From: Jannaschia aquimarina | Lineage (GTDB): Bacteria > Pseudomonadota > Alphaproteobacteria > Rhodobacterales > Rhodobacteraceae | Direction: 5' to 3' | Assembly (NCBI RefSeq): GCF_000877395.1 | Contig: NZ_JYFE01000023.1 | Location: 1 to 64,000 of the forward strand | DNA length: 64,000 nt | Part shown: piece by piece, positions 17,173-25,585 of the stretch | How the letters are laid out: each line of letters opens with the position of its first letter | Position numbering within the stretch: the stretch's first letter is position 1 | Notes under the pieces: model-generated | Seen by the model: only the letters and a program-made list of their open reading frames with translations | Databases searched by the model: none | What the model was told of the DNA's origin: nothing | Made by a program: the position numbers and the translations under genes

Positions 17173-17841
17173 TCAGTTGCGCAGAAGGCTCAGGTCGAAG
17201 CGGCCGAGCTCGTCGCTGACTTCGACTTGCTGGCGACGGACGGCCCCGGTCGTGTCCACCCAATAGCGGTTGGTCAACGCCTGCCCTTCGCCAACGCACC
17301 GCTCCTCATAGAGCGATGTGCGCCAGGACTGTCCGTAGAACTCGATGGTTTCGCTTCCGACAGGGACAACGTCGCAGAGATAGTCGCGCACCTCGATCGT
17401 GCTGTCGCCTCTCAGACGACGCTCCACTCGGAGGACGTCTTCGCCGCCTCCACGGCCAAGCGCACCGATTAGGCCGTCCACATCCGCGGTGAGCAGATCG
17501 AACCCGAGCCCGCGCGTGCCCACCAGGATACCGGAGCGCAGCAGGACGCCGATGCCAGACCCGTCGCGCCATTGCACCACGTTGCCCACGCCTGTCGCAA
17601 CCGGCGTGAAGCCTGCCGCCTGATCGCGGTTCACATCGACGACCAGAAGGACGGGTTTGCCCACCTGCTCCAGAAACGCCGGAGACAGCAGGGGCCGGAC
17701 ATCGCTTTCCGGTTCGGGAGAGCCCAAGCCGATCAAGGTTCCAAGCGAGCTCGTCGTGAGATCGATCAGGCCGCCCGGCTCACGTTCGGAGCCGCAGCCG
17801 GCAAGGACGGCGAAGGACAGGATTGCCAGCAGACGCTTCAT
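17173..17841 (-). CDS. yjbF: YjbF/GfcB-family outer membrane lipoprotein
   Basis: A 222-residue lipoprotein precursor: MKRLLAILSFAVLAGCGSE contains the lipobox LAGC with Cys16 as acylation site. The mature part has the family's pattern of aromatic-poor beta strands and ends with YWVDTTGAVRRQQVEVS, typical of YjbF/GfcB. In E. coli the yjb operon is linked to production of an extracellular polysaccharide and gfcB to the group 4 capsule; the exact role of the lipoprotein is unknown. It overlaps the yjbH stop by 4 bases, so the two are translationally coupled. Confidence 0.85.
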   Translation of the reverse strand: MKRLLAILSFAVLAGCGSEREPGGLIDLTTSSLGTLIGLGSPEPESDVRPLLSPAFLEQVGKPVLLVVDVNRDQAAGFTPVATGVGNVVQWRDGSGIGVLLRSGILVGTRGLGFDLLTADVDGLIGALGRGGGEDVLRVERRLRGDSTIEVRDYLCDVVPVGSETIEFYGQSWRTSLYEERCVGEGQALTNRYWVDTTGAVRRQQVEVSDELGRFDLSLLRN

Positions 17842-19976
17842 CGCCAGAACCGTCCCCAGTCTTCCGTCAGCTCCGGCCCGGACTGGTCAGAAACCAGACC
17901 GTACAGCCGGTTCTGCAACCTCAGGCGCGCGCCACCGTCCCTCAGGATCGGCTGAATGACCGTATTGCGCTCCCCCCGGCTCGGCTGTCCGGTGAGGAAA
18001 CTCGTCGGGATCGTGATCTTGATGCCCTTGTCGAACGACCCTTCACCGAATTCCTCGGACGACACGTTGGTCTTGGTCGCGTAGGCTCCAAGTTCCCAGC
18101 CGTTGGCGAAGCGGCGCGACAACTCGTAGGTCGCACCCTGGTCCCCGGCGAGGTACTGTCCCACATGCAAGGTCGAGTGATAGCCGCCGCCGTGATTGTA
18201 GTAGGCGGACACGTAACCCGTCGTCGCATCGAGATCCTGGAATCCGAAACGCATGTCGAAATCGCGCTGCCGCACGTGGTTGACTTCGACACCCAAGGCG
18301 AGCGGTCCAGTCGCCGGTTTCCACAGGAGTTCGGCTGATACGCCGCCGAATTGACGCTCCAGCAGGCCGGCGCTCAGGCGGCCATAGAGGTTCCGGCCGG
18401 GGCGGAAGAAATACTCGGCCGTCAGGTAGGGAATGAACGGTTCGTCGGTCTTCGCGAAAAGGTTCGACTCTGACCGGACCCGGGGCAGGACCGAGTTCGA
18501 CTCGCGGGTGGACTCGTCGCGGTTTCCGATCAGACGCTGGCGGATCGCCCCCGAGAAGACGAGACCGGGCGTCGGCTCGAAGCGGGCGGACAATTGGGCC
18601 CCGAGATCGATGCGAAGCGGATTGTCCGGATCGAACGTGCTGATCGAGACATAGGGGCCCAGCCCCCAGTCGAAGCGCGGATAGGCGCCGGGCGCGAGGA
18701 CGAGACCTTCGCGCGAAAGGGTTTGCGCATCGACGATGCCCGCGACCGCGAGGATCTCATCGGCGCCGTCCGGGCGGTTCTCGATCGCCTCGACATCCGA
18801 ACGGCGCAGAACCACGGCGGCACCCGGTTGGCTTCGCGAGTTCAGCGGCACCAGAACCAACGTCTCGACGGATGCGGGAAGGGACCGGGTCGCGGCGCGC
18901 GCGGCGCGGCCGATGGCCTGCGCCTGGCTTTCGTAGGTCGGGTTGAAGAACCGGATCTGCGCTTCATCGGCCGAGACGCGATAGGAGTGAAGCTCCAGTC
19001 CGGCCGCCTCGAGCGCGCGGGTCAGCGAGTCCTCGATCACCGGACCAGAGCGCGGGTTCGTGAGCCATTCCGTCAGCCAAAGCTCGGGCGCAACGTTTCT
19101 CGAAGGGCGGACGAGCACCGGTTCCGGCACGACGTCTGTCCCGCCGCCTGCAGGCGCCTGCTTGGGGTTCAGCGCGTAGACCAGGCCGATCCCGATATCA
19201 CTGCCGAACCGATAAGCGGCCTGAAGCCTGAGGCGCGGCGAGTATTCATAATCCAGCCCCAGATTGACGCTGGTCTTGCGGTCGACGATCCCGGCTTCGA
19301 CTTCCTGTTCATAGGCATCGGAGGAATACTCCGCCTTGAACGTCAGCTTGTCGGTCGCGCGCCAGGCGACACCCCCGAACAGGGCCGCATCGCCCCGGAA
19401 CCATTGATCCGCTTCGAAGTCGCCGCCCGTCCCGCCCTCGAACTCGGGTCGGTCGCCCAATCCGAACGGATTGGAAAATCCGTTCTCGGTTCCCAGTCGG
19501 CCCCAGCCGATGCCTCCGCTGACCGTGAAGTCGCCCAGCGTCTTCGTCGCGACGATGTATTCACTGCTGTAGATCCCGGTTCCGCCGAAATCCTGCAGGC
19601 CGACCGTGACGGCGGGGCGTCGCGCGGTCTCTTTCAGAAGCTGCAGGCGGAGGTCGAAACTGCGGTCGTAGGTCCGCTCCCGCTCCCCGTTCACGATCAG
19701 CAGGTCGTCGATCGTCGCATAGCGGAAGACACCCTGGACCCGAGGCGCGATCTGAAAGGTCAGGGCGGTGCGGGTCGTGCCGTTGTCGAATGCATGAACC
19801 GAGGTCGTCAGCGTTCCGTCGGGCTGCATCTCTGCCGAGGGCGTGTCGATCAGGCCGGGGACGCCAAGAAAGTTCGTCGTGACCGGACGCTGGTTCTGCT
19901 GCGGAACGGCCGAATGGCCGGATAGCATGACGGCCAGGGCAGCCGCCGTGCCCGGAAGATACCGCTTTGCCCCCAT
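17838..19976 (-). CDS. yjbH: YjbH/GfcD-family exopolysaccharide protein
   Basis: A 712-residue exported protein: a signal peptide (about residues 1-24 from ATG 19976), then NFLGVPGLIDTPSAEM, the N-terminal motif of the family, and long stretches of alternating polar/hydrophobic residues that suggest an outer-membrane beta barrel, with the C-terminus ending in an aromatic-rich strand (DWGRFWR). The family is tied to polysaccharide secretion in the yjb and gfc operons. An in-frame ATG 72 bases upstream would put 24 charged residues before the signal peptide and is rejected. It is the first gene of the minus-strand operon, divergent from the epimerase gene. Confidence 0.87.
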   Translation of the reverse strand: MGAKRYLPGTAAALAVMLSGHSAVPQQNQRPVTTNFLGVPGLIDTPSAEMQPDGTLTTSVHAFDNGTTRTALTFQIAPRVQGVFRYATIDDLLIVNGERERTYDRSFDLRLQLLKETARRPAVTVGLQDFGGTGIYSSEYIVATKTLGDFTVSGGIGWGRLGTENGFSNPFGLGDRPEFEGGTGGDFEADQWFRGDAALFGGVAWRATDKLTFKAEYSSDAYEQEVEAGIVDRKTSVNLGLDYEYSPRLRLQAAYRFGSDIGIGLVYALNPKQAPAGGGTDVVPEPVLVRPSRNVAPELWLTEWLTNPRSGPVIEDSLTRALEAAGLELHSYRVSADEAQIRFFNPTYESQAQAIGRAARAATRSLPASVETLVLVPLNSRSQPGAAVVLRRSDVEAIENRPDGADEILAVAGIVDAQTLSREGLVLAPGAYPRFDWGLGPYVSISTFDPDNPLRIDLGAQLSARFEPTPGLVFSGAIRQRLIGNRDESTRESNSVLPRVRSESNLFAKTDEPFIPYLTAEYFFRPGRNLYGRLSAGLLERQFGGVSAELLWKPATGPLALGVEVNHVRQRDFDMRFGFQDLDATTGYVSAYYNHGGGYHSTLHVGQYLAGDQGATYELSRRFANGWELGAYATKTNVSSEEFGEGSFDKGIKITIPTSFLTGQPSRGERNTVIQPILRDGGARLRLQNRLYGLVSDQSGPELTEDWGRFWR

Positions 19977-20084
19977 CTTCGCCCTTGGCCCCCGCTTGTC
20001 TGGCCCGCCGTGACGCCCGTCAGACCATTGCCGCCGTCGCTTGTCCATTGCTCTTGGCCGCAGATCGGCTCAACTGTCCCGTCC

Positions 20085-20861
20085 ATGCAACGTGTCGCTC
20101 CCCCGCCTCGCACGATCGTCACCGGCGCTTCGGGCCGTGTGGCACGGCTCTTGCGCGCGGTTTGGGGAGAGACGGTCGAATGGCGATCCCGCGCCGGCGG
20201 AGATCCGCTGGCAGACCTGCCGGAAGGCGGCAGCCTGCTGTGCCTGGCCGGCATCGTGCCCGGCGCTGGCGACCTGGCAGAGAACGCTCGCATCGCGCGC
20301 AAGACGTTGGATGCGGCGGGGCGGGTCGGCCTGCGCCGCGTCCTGCTGATGTCGAGCGCGGCCGTCTATCCCGTCGGCGAGCGGCTGACCGAGGCGCAGG
20401 CGGCCCCGTTCTCCGACTACGGGCGGGCCAAGCTGGCCATGGAGACCGAGGCACAAGGGGCAGACGTCGAGACCTGCTGCCTCCGGTTGGGAAACCTGGC
20501 CGGAGCCGATGCCCTGCTTGGGCGCCTGACAAGGGCCGACCCGGTTCTCGACGTGTTTGCCGACGGGCGGGTCCCGCGGCGCAGCTACATCGGACCCGTG
20601 TCGCTGGCGAACGCCCTGGCGCGCCTGCTGACGCTGCCCCAGCCGTTGCCGCCGGTTCTGAATCTCGCGGCGCCGGGTGTCGTCGGGATGGACGAGCTTT
20701 TGTCCGCCGCCGGGCGCGCCTGGATCTCGCGGCCGGCCCCGGAGACGGCCATCCCCGTGATCGGCCTCGACACGGCCGCGCTGCGCGCGCTGGTCCCGAT
20801 CGGCGACGATGACGGGGACCCGGCGGAAATCGTCCGGCAATGGCGGCAGGTGCGTCCGTGA
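20085..20861 (+). CDS. NAD-dependent epimerase/dehydratase family protein
   Basis: A 258-residue short-chain dehydrogenase-like sugar nucleotide enzyme: Rossmann entry TIVTGASGRVARLL (residues 10-23), catalytic serine in LLMSSAAVYP (about 90), and YGRAK (about 112-116). It is shorter than most UDP-hexose epimerases and has a shortened C-terminal substrate domain, so the substrate is uncertain. ATG 20085 is chosen because it places the glycine motif at the expected distance. It overlaps the sugar transferase gene (GTGA) and is divergent from yjbH, suggesting it supplies or modifies the first sugar of an exopolysaccharide. Confidence 0.82.
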   Translation: MQRVAPPPRTIVTGASGRVARLLRAVWGETVEWRSRAGGDPLADLPEGGSLLCLAGIVPGAGDLAENARIARKTLDAAGRVGLRRVLLMSSAAVYPVGERLTEAQAAPFSDYGRAKLAMETEAQGADVETCCLRLGNLAGADALLGRLTRADPVLDVFADGRVPRRSYIGPVSLANALARLLTLPQPLPPVLNLAAPGVVGMDELLSAAGRAWISRPAPETAIPVIGLDTAALRALVPIGDDDGDPAEIVRQWRQVRP

Positions 20862-21472
20862 GCGCGGGGAAGCGTCTGCTCGATCTCGTGCTGGCATGCT
20901 TTCTTGCGGTGATCCTCGCTCCGGTCATCGCGGTCATCGCCGTCTGGCTCGCGATCCGTCAGGGGCGACCCGTCCTCTATGGGTCAGAGCGGATGCGCAG
21001 CCCGGAGCAGCCCTTCACGCTGTGGAAATTCCGCACGATGGCCCCCGATCCCGCCGATGCAGGCGTGACCGGCGGCGACAAGGTCGACCGCATCACGCCG
21101 CAGGGCGCATGGTTACGCGCCCGAAGGCTGGACGAGTTGCCCCAACTCTGGAACGTGCTGCGCGGCGATATCAGTTTCGTGGGTCCCCGCCCGCCCTTGC
21201 GCCGCTATGTGGACCTTCGCCCGGACCTCTACGCGCGCGTTCTGCGCTCGCGTCCCGGCATTACCGGGCTGGCGACCCTCACCTACGAGGCGCACGAGGA
21301 GGCCCTGCTTAGCCGGTGCCGGACGGGGGCAGAGACCGAAGCGGTCTACCTCCGCTCCTGTGTGCCAAGAAAGGCGGCGCTGGACCTGATCTATCAGGAA
21401 CGGCGGACGCTGTGCCTGGACCTGTGGCTTATCGGCCGAACGGCGGCGAAGGTCATACCGAAACGGAAGTAG
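20858..21472 (+). CDS. Initiating sugar-phosphate transferase (bacterial sugar transferase, PglC/WcaJ type)
   Basis: A 204-residue membrane enzyme that transfers a sugar-1-phosphate to undecaprenyl phosphate, starting a glycan repeat unit. It has one N-terminal hydrophobic helix (LLDLVLACFLAVILAPVIAV), the cytoplasmic motifs WKFRTM and RLDELPQLWNVLRGD, then SFVGPRPP and SRPGITG; this is the short, single-domain form. Start GTG 20858 overlaps the epimerase stop and has AGGTG before it; ATG 20840 is the alternative. Together with the divergent yjbFH genes this marks the region as an exopolysaccharide locus. Confidence 0.9.
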   Translation: MSAGKRLLDLVLACFLAVILAPVIAVIAVWLAIRQGRPVLYGSERMRSPEQPFTLWKFRTMAPDPADAGVTGGDKVDRITPQGAWLRARRLDELPQLWNVLRGDISFVGPRPPLRRYVDLRPDLYARVLRSRPGITGLATLTYEAHEEALLSRCRTGAETEAVYLRSCVPRKAALDLIYQERRTLCLDLWLIGRTAAKVIPKRK

Positions 21473-21504
21473 CTGTTGTCCGCCCGCGAATGGCTCGCCC
21501 GCGC

Positions 21505-22281
21505 CTATCGGCCCTCGCCCAGTCGCTTCTCGATCGCTTCGAGCCGGGCCAGCACCTCGTCGCGATAGGCATCCGTGGCGGCGTTGGATTCCTCGGCATG
21601 CGCGTCCTGCATCGAGTTGACGATCAGGCCGACCAGAAGGTTCACCACCGCGAAGGTCGTCACCAGGATGAAGGGCAGAAAGAAGGCCCAGGCCCAGGGG
21701 TGGACCTCCATCACCGGTCGGACGATCCCCATGGACCACGATTCCAGGGTCATGATCTGGAACAGCGTATAACCGGACCGGCCCAGATCCCCGAACCAGT
21801 CCGGATGGGTCGCTCCGAAGAGCTTCGTCGCCATGACCGCGCCGACATAGAAGACCAGCCCCATCAGCAGGAACACGCTGGCCATGCCGGGCAAGGCGGT
21901 GACCAAACCCTCGACCACCCGGCGGAGACGGGGAAAGACCGAAACCACGCGCAGCACGCGAAGGACGCGAAGCGCGCGCAGGACGCTGAAACCTTGCGTG
22001 GTCGGGACCAGCGCGATGCCCACGATCACGAAATCGAACAGGTTCCAGCCGTCGCGCCAGAACCGCCGCCCATAGCCAACCATCTTCAGAACGAGCTCGA
22101 TGACGAAGATCGTCAGGCAGATCCTGTCGAGCGTCAGGATCAGTTGCCCTGCCGTGGCCATGGCGACCGGAACAGTCTCCAGCCCAAGCGTCACCGCGTT
22201 GAACAGGATCACGCCGGTTATGAACCACCGCACCTGTGGCGTCTCGAGCCACGTGGACAGGCGAGATCGGAAGTCGGTCAT
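21505..22281 (-). CDS. Bacterial voltage-gated sodium channel (NavAb/NaChBac type)
   Basis: A 258-residue six-helix ion channel subunit. S4 carries the regularly spaced arginines LRALRVLRVLRVV (about residues 100-115), and the pore loop has TLESWSMG (about 177-184), the same filter as the well-studied NavAb, predicting a homotetrameric sodium-selective channel. S6 is TTFAVVNLLVGLIVNSM, followed by a C-terminal coiled coil ending in LEAIEKRLGE. Such channels are common in marine alphaproteobacteria and are tied to motility and ionic homeostasis. It overlaps the upstream methyltransferase gene by 4 bases, converging with the sugar transferase on plus. Confidence 0.94.
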   Translation of the reverse strand: MTDFRSRLSTWLETPQVRWFITGVILFNAVTLGLETVPVAMATAGQLILTLDRICLTIFVIELVLKMVGYGRRFWRDGWNLFDFVIVGIALVPTTQGFSVLRALRVLRVLRVVSVFPRLRRVVEGLVTALPGMASVFLLMGLVFYVGAVMATKLFGATHPDWFGDLGRSGYTLFQIMTLESWSMGIVRPVMEVHPWAWAFFLPFILVTTFAVVNLLVGLIVNSMQDAHAEESNAATDAYRDEVLARLEAIEKRLGEGR

Positions 22282-23483
22282 GGGGTCTCTCGGCGGAAGA
22301 TGGCGGCAAGTTCCAGATGGGCCGACCAGCGGAACTGGTCAACAAGTGTGACAGGCCCCGGCCGCCATCCGCCCGCGACGAGGTTGGCGGCGTCGCGGGC
22401 GAAACTGTCTGGATCGCAGGACACATAGGCGATGGCGGCGATATCCACCTCGGCGAGATGCGCGATCTGAGCCGCCGCCCCTGCCCGGGGCGGATCGAGG
22501 ATCACCATGTCATAATCCGACAATTCCTCAACGGTCAGGGGTTCGCGAAAGAGGTCGCGGCGCGTCGTGGTGATTGCCTTGCAACCCGGGGCGTGCCGGA
22601 TGCCGCCGTTCAGCGCTTCCACAAGATCCGCAGCGCCCTCGAACGCATCGGTCGGCGCGACTTGTGCCGCCGGGAAGGTGAACGTGCCCATGCCCGCGAA
22701 GAGATCGGCAATCCGGCGCGCGCCGCCGAATGCCGGCGCGATCGCAGCGACGAGCGTCGCCTCGCCTTCGGCCGTGGCCTGAAGGAAGGCGCCAGGCGGC
22801 GGAACGACGCGTGCAGGCCCAAGCTGCACCTCCGGCGCGACCGTCTGGGCAATGGGCTCACCATCCTGGGTCACGCGCGCGAAAGGCAGATCGGCGACCA
22901 TTCCGGCGTCGAGCGGTCGCCCCCCCGTGATCGACAGATCGAGCCCGGTGGCGGTTTCGGTCAGGTGAAGCCCGATTTCGGCGCCACGCGGGGCGGTCCG
23001 TCGGGTCAGGACCTCCAGCGCCGGGAGGGCGCCCATCAGCCTCCGGGACAGCAGGCGGCAATCGGGGATCGCCACAAGGTCGTGACTTCCGGCCGCGTGA
23101 AAGCCGACTTGCGCGCCCTTCTTCGTCTTTCGGCCTTTCAGGGCCGCACGACGGCGGCTGTTCGGGGGCGACGTGTGGACAGGGCCGATCTGCGCCTTGA
23201 CGCCCGCACGGCTCAGGGCATCGGCGACGCGGCTGCGTTTCCATTCGGCGACGAATCCATCCGAGGCATGCTGCAGCACGCATCCGCCACAACGCCGGAA
23301 ATGCGGACAGGGCGGCGCGACGCGGTCAGGGCTGGGCGTGACGATCCGGGGCTCCGGGACACGGTCGCCCACGATGTCGCCCGTCACCTCTTCGCCGGGC
23401 AGCGTCCGCGGCACGTAGATCGGACCCGGGGCGATCCCGTCCCCGCGATGGCCAAGGCGGTCGATGAGATGGCTCTGCGTCAT
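22278..23483 (-). CDS. Class I SAM-dependent RNA 5-methyluridine methyltransferase (TrmA/RlmD family)
   Basis: A 401-residue enzyme with the iron-sulphur cysteines Cys59, Cys65 and Cys68 (CPHFRRCGGC) and Cys142 (PDCRL), the SAM-binding loop DLFAGMGTFTFP (about 263), ILDPPRAG, and the catalytic cysteine in YVSCDP (about 357). It methylates the C5 of a uridine in rRNA or tRNA; which one cannot be told. The N-terminal TRAM domain is short and partial. Translational coupling (ATGA) to a sodium channel gene is unusual functionally but probably only reflects compact gene order. Confidence 0.9.
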   Translation of the reverse strand: MTQSHLIDRLGHRGDGIAPGPIYVPRTLPGEEVTGDIVGDRVPEPRIVTPSPDRVAPPCPHFRRCGGCVLQHASDGFVAEWKRSRVADALSRAGVKAQIGPVHTSPPNSRRRAALKGRKTKKGAQVGFHAAGSHDLVAIPDCRLLSRRLMGALPALEVLTRRTAPRGAEIGLHLTETATGLDLSITGGRPLDAGMVADLPFARVTQDGEPIAQTVAPEVQLGPARVVPPPGAFLQATAEGEATLVAAIAPAFGGARRIADLFAGMGTFTFPAAQVAPTDAFEGAADLVEALNGGIRHAPGCKAITTTRRDLFREPLTVEELSDYDMVILDPPRAGAAAQIAHLAEVDIAAIAYVSCDPDSFARDAANLVAGGWRPGPVTLVDQFRWSAHLELAAIFRRETP

Positions 23484-23546
23484 GGAACGGGATCAATCCC
23501 ATTCCATCCCGGTTGCAAATCACTCCGCAGCGATTTGCACGGACCG

Positions 23547-25409
23547 CTACTCGGCAGCCACATCCTCGATCCCGATGAAGCCGCCGGACTGACGGTCCCA
23601 GTACCGGGCATAGGTGCCCCTCAGCGCGATGAGTTCGGCATGGGTTCCCTGCTCGACGATCCGGCCCTCTTCCAGTACGATAATCCGGTCCATCCGGGCG
23701 ATGGTGGACAGGCGGTGCGCGATGGCGAGGACGGTCTTCCCCTCCATTACCCGTTCCAGCGCGGTCTGGATCGCGGCCTCCACCTCGCTGTCGAGCGCAC
23801 TGGTCGCCTCGTCCAGCACCAGGATGGGGGCGTCCTTCAGGATCGCGCGAGCCAGGGCGATGCGCTGCCGCTGACCGCCCGACAACTTCACCCCCCGCTC
23901 CCCGAGAGTGGCCTCGTAGCCGGTGCGCCCCTTGTGGTCGTGCAGCCCGGTGATGAAATCGTGCGCCTCCGCTGCGCGGGCGGCAATCATCACCTCCTCC
24001 TCCGTGGCGCCGGGCTTGCCGTAGCGGATGTTGTCCATCGCGGAGCGGTTGAACATCGCCGTCTCTTGCGTGACCATCCCGATCTGGCGGCGCAGGCTGT
24101 CCTGCGTGACGTCGCGCACGTCCTGTCCATCCACCGCCACACGTCCGGCCTCGACATCGTAGAGCCGCATCAGAAGGGCCACCAGCGTCGACTTGCCCGC
24201 GCCGGAGGCGCCGACGATGCCCAGCTTTTCCCCGGGCGCGATCCGCAGATCCAGATCGAAGACGCCGCCGGCCTGGGCGGCATCGGGGTCGCGACCATAG
24301 GTAAAGGTCACATCCTCGAATGCGATCCGGCCGTCCGTCACATCCAGATCCACCGCATCCGGCTTGTCGGTCAGGTCATGCAGATGGGCGAGGGTCCGCA
24401 TCCCGTCCTCCACCTCTCCGACATTCGCGTAGAGCGCCATCAGCGTGAAGCTCACCCACCCCGTCATCTGGCTCAGGCGGAATGCGATGGCACCGGCCGT
24501 CGCGATGTCGCCGGCGCTCGCCTGACCCGATTGCCACAACAGGACCGTGCCGCCGATCATCAGGATCGGCAGCAAGCCGGCCGTGAACATCAGGCTGAAG
24601 CGGAACCCGGTTGACATCCGCCCGAAGGCGAGGCTGTCGTCGCGAAGCCTGCCCATCGCATCCAGCGCGGCGCGATCTTCATGATCGGCATGGCCGAACA
24701 GCTTGACCGTCTTGATGTTCGTGATCGTGTCGACGACCTGCCCCGTCACCATCGCCCGGCTGGCGGCGCGCGCCTTCGACCGGGCCCGGATGCGCGGCAT
24801 GAACCACCGGAAAAGCGCCAGATACCCGATCAGCCACAGCGTCAGCGCCAGCGCGACGCGCCAATCGATCGCAAGCATCAGAAGCGCCGATCCGATCAGC
24901 GAGGCGAGCGCAAAGGCCACGACGTTGATGAACTCGTTCGTCACCTCGGTCACGGCACGGGCCGTCTGCATCTGCTTGGAGGCGATGCGCCCCGCGAAGT
25001 CGTTGTCGAAGAAGCTGACCGACTGGCCCAGCGACCAGCGATGAAGCCGTGATTGGACCAAGGGGTAGACGTTGGGCACGACCGCAAGCCCGTTGAACGC
25101 CGCCGAGGTGCCGAAAACGAGCGGCCGGGCAATCAGGTAGAAGCCGAGAAACGCCGTCAGCAAGAGCGCGTTGCGCGCGAAATACCCGTCAGGCGCCGTC
25201 GCGCTGTCGATCACGGCGCCCAGGAAGAAGGCCGTCACGATCTCTGTCGTTCCGGCCAGTGCCGAAACCGCGAAAGCGACGATCAGGGGCGGCCAGGCCC
25301 CGGAAAGGCACCAGCGGAAGAAAGACAACAGGTCGCGCGGCGGCGGCCCGTCCGCGTGGCGAAAGGCGGGAACGAGGCCTGCAAAGCGGTCGGCGAGGGA
25401 ACGAAGCAT
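23547..25409 (-). CDS. ABC exporter half-transporter (membrane domain fused to ATPase) 1
   Basis: A 620-residue type IV ABC exporter: six transmembrane helices in residues about 35-335, then the nucleotide-binding domain with Walker A GASGAGKS, Q-loop VTQETAMF, signature LSGGQRQR, Walker B ILVLDEATSALDSE and the His-switch IAHRLST. Start ATG 25409 has GGAGG 4-8 bases upstream; the earlier ATG 25433 is disfavoured. It lies 176 bases downstream of a second, clearly related half-transporter on the same strand (shared ends such as QSGGFI), so the two may form a heterodimer. The substrate cannot be inferred. Confidence 0.92.
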   Translation of the reverse strand: MLRSLADRFAGLVPAFRHADGPPPRDLLSFFRWCLSGAWPPLIVAFAVSALAGTTEIVTAFFLGAVIDSATAPDGYFARNALLLTAFLGFYLIARPLVFGTSAAFNGLAVVPNVYPLVQSRLHRWSLGQSVSFFDNDFAGRIASKQMQTARAVTEVTNEFINVVAFALASLIGSALLMLAIDWRVALALTLWLIGYLALFRWFMPRIRARSKARAASRAMVTGQVVDTITNIKTVKLFGHADHEDRAALDAMGRLRDDSLAFGRMSTGFRFSLMFTAGLLPILMIGGTVLLWQSGQASAGDIATAGAIAFRLSQMTGWVSFTLMALYANVGEVEDGMRTLAHLHDLTDKPDAVDLDVTDGRIAFEDVTFTYGRDPDAAQAGGVFDLDLRIAPGEKLGIVGASGAGKSTLVALLMRLYDVEAGRVAVDGQDVRDVTQDSLRRQIGMVTQETAMFNRSAMDNIRYGKPGATEEEVMIAARAAEAHDFITGLHDHKGRTGYEATLGERGVKLSGGQRQRIALARAILKDAPILVLDEATSALDSEVEAAIQTALERVMEGKTVLAIAHRLSTIARMDRIIVLEEGRIVEQGTHAELIALRGTYARYWDRQSGGFIGIEDVAAE

Positions 25410-25585
25410 GAGCCTCCTTTCGTAATTGCGCAAATGAGCAACCTAGCTCCGGCAGATGCGATTGGCAGGCCGGGGGCGGTGCAGCACGACGGAGCGGAAA
25501 CGGCTTCCGTCTAGGCGATCCGGGGCCGGATTGGTATTCTTGAAGGCCAGCGGATTAGGGTTATCTCATAGTCAACGCAGCAAAA

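Noticed and set aside
23514-23539. Inverted repeat TGCAAATC/GATTTGCA as a terminator of the ABC exporter or promoter of the methyltransferase
   Set aside because: Stem of only 8 AT-rich base pairs with a 10-base loop and no T tail; too weak to call.
22236-24614. A 792-codon plus-strand frame across the methyltransferase and ABC exporter genes
   Set aside because: Antisense to two genes with full catalytic motifs; no recognisable protein pattern.
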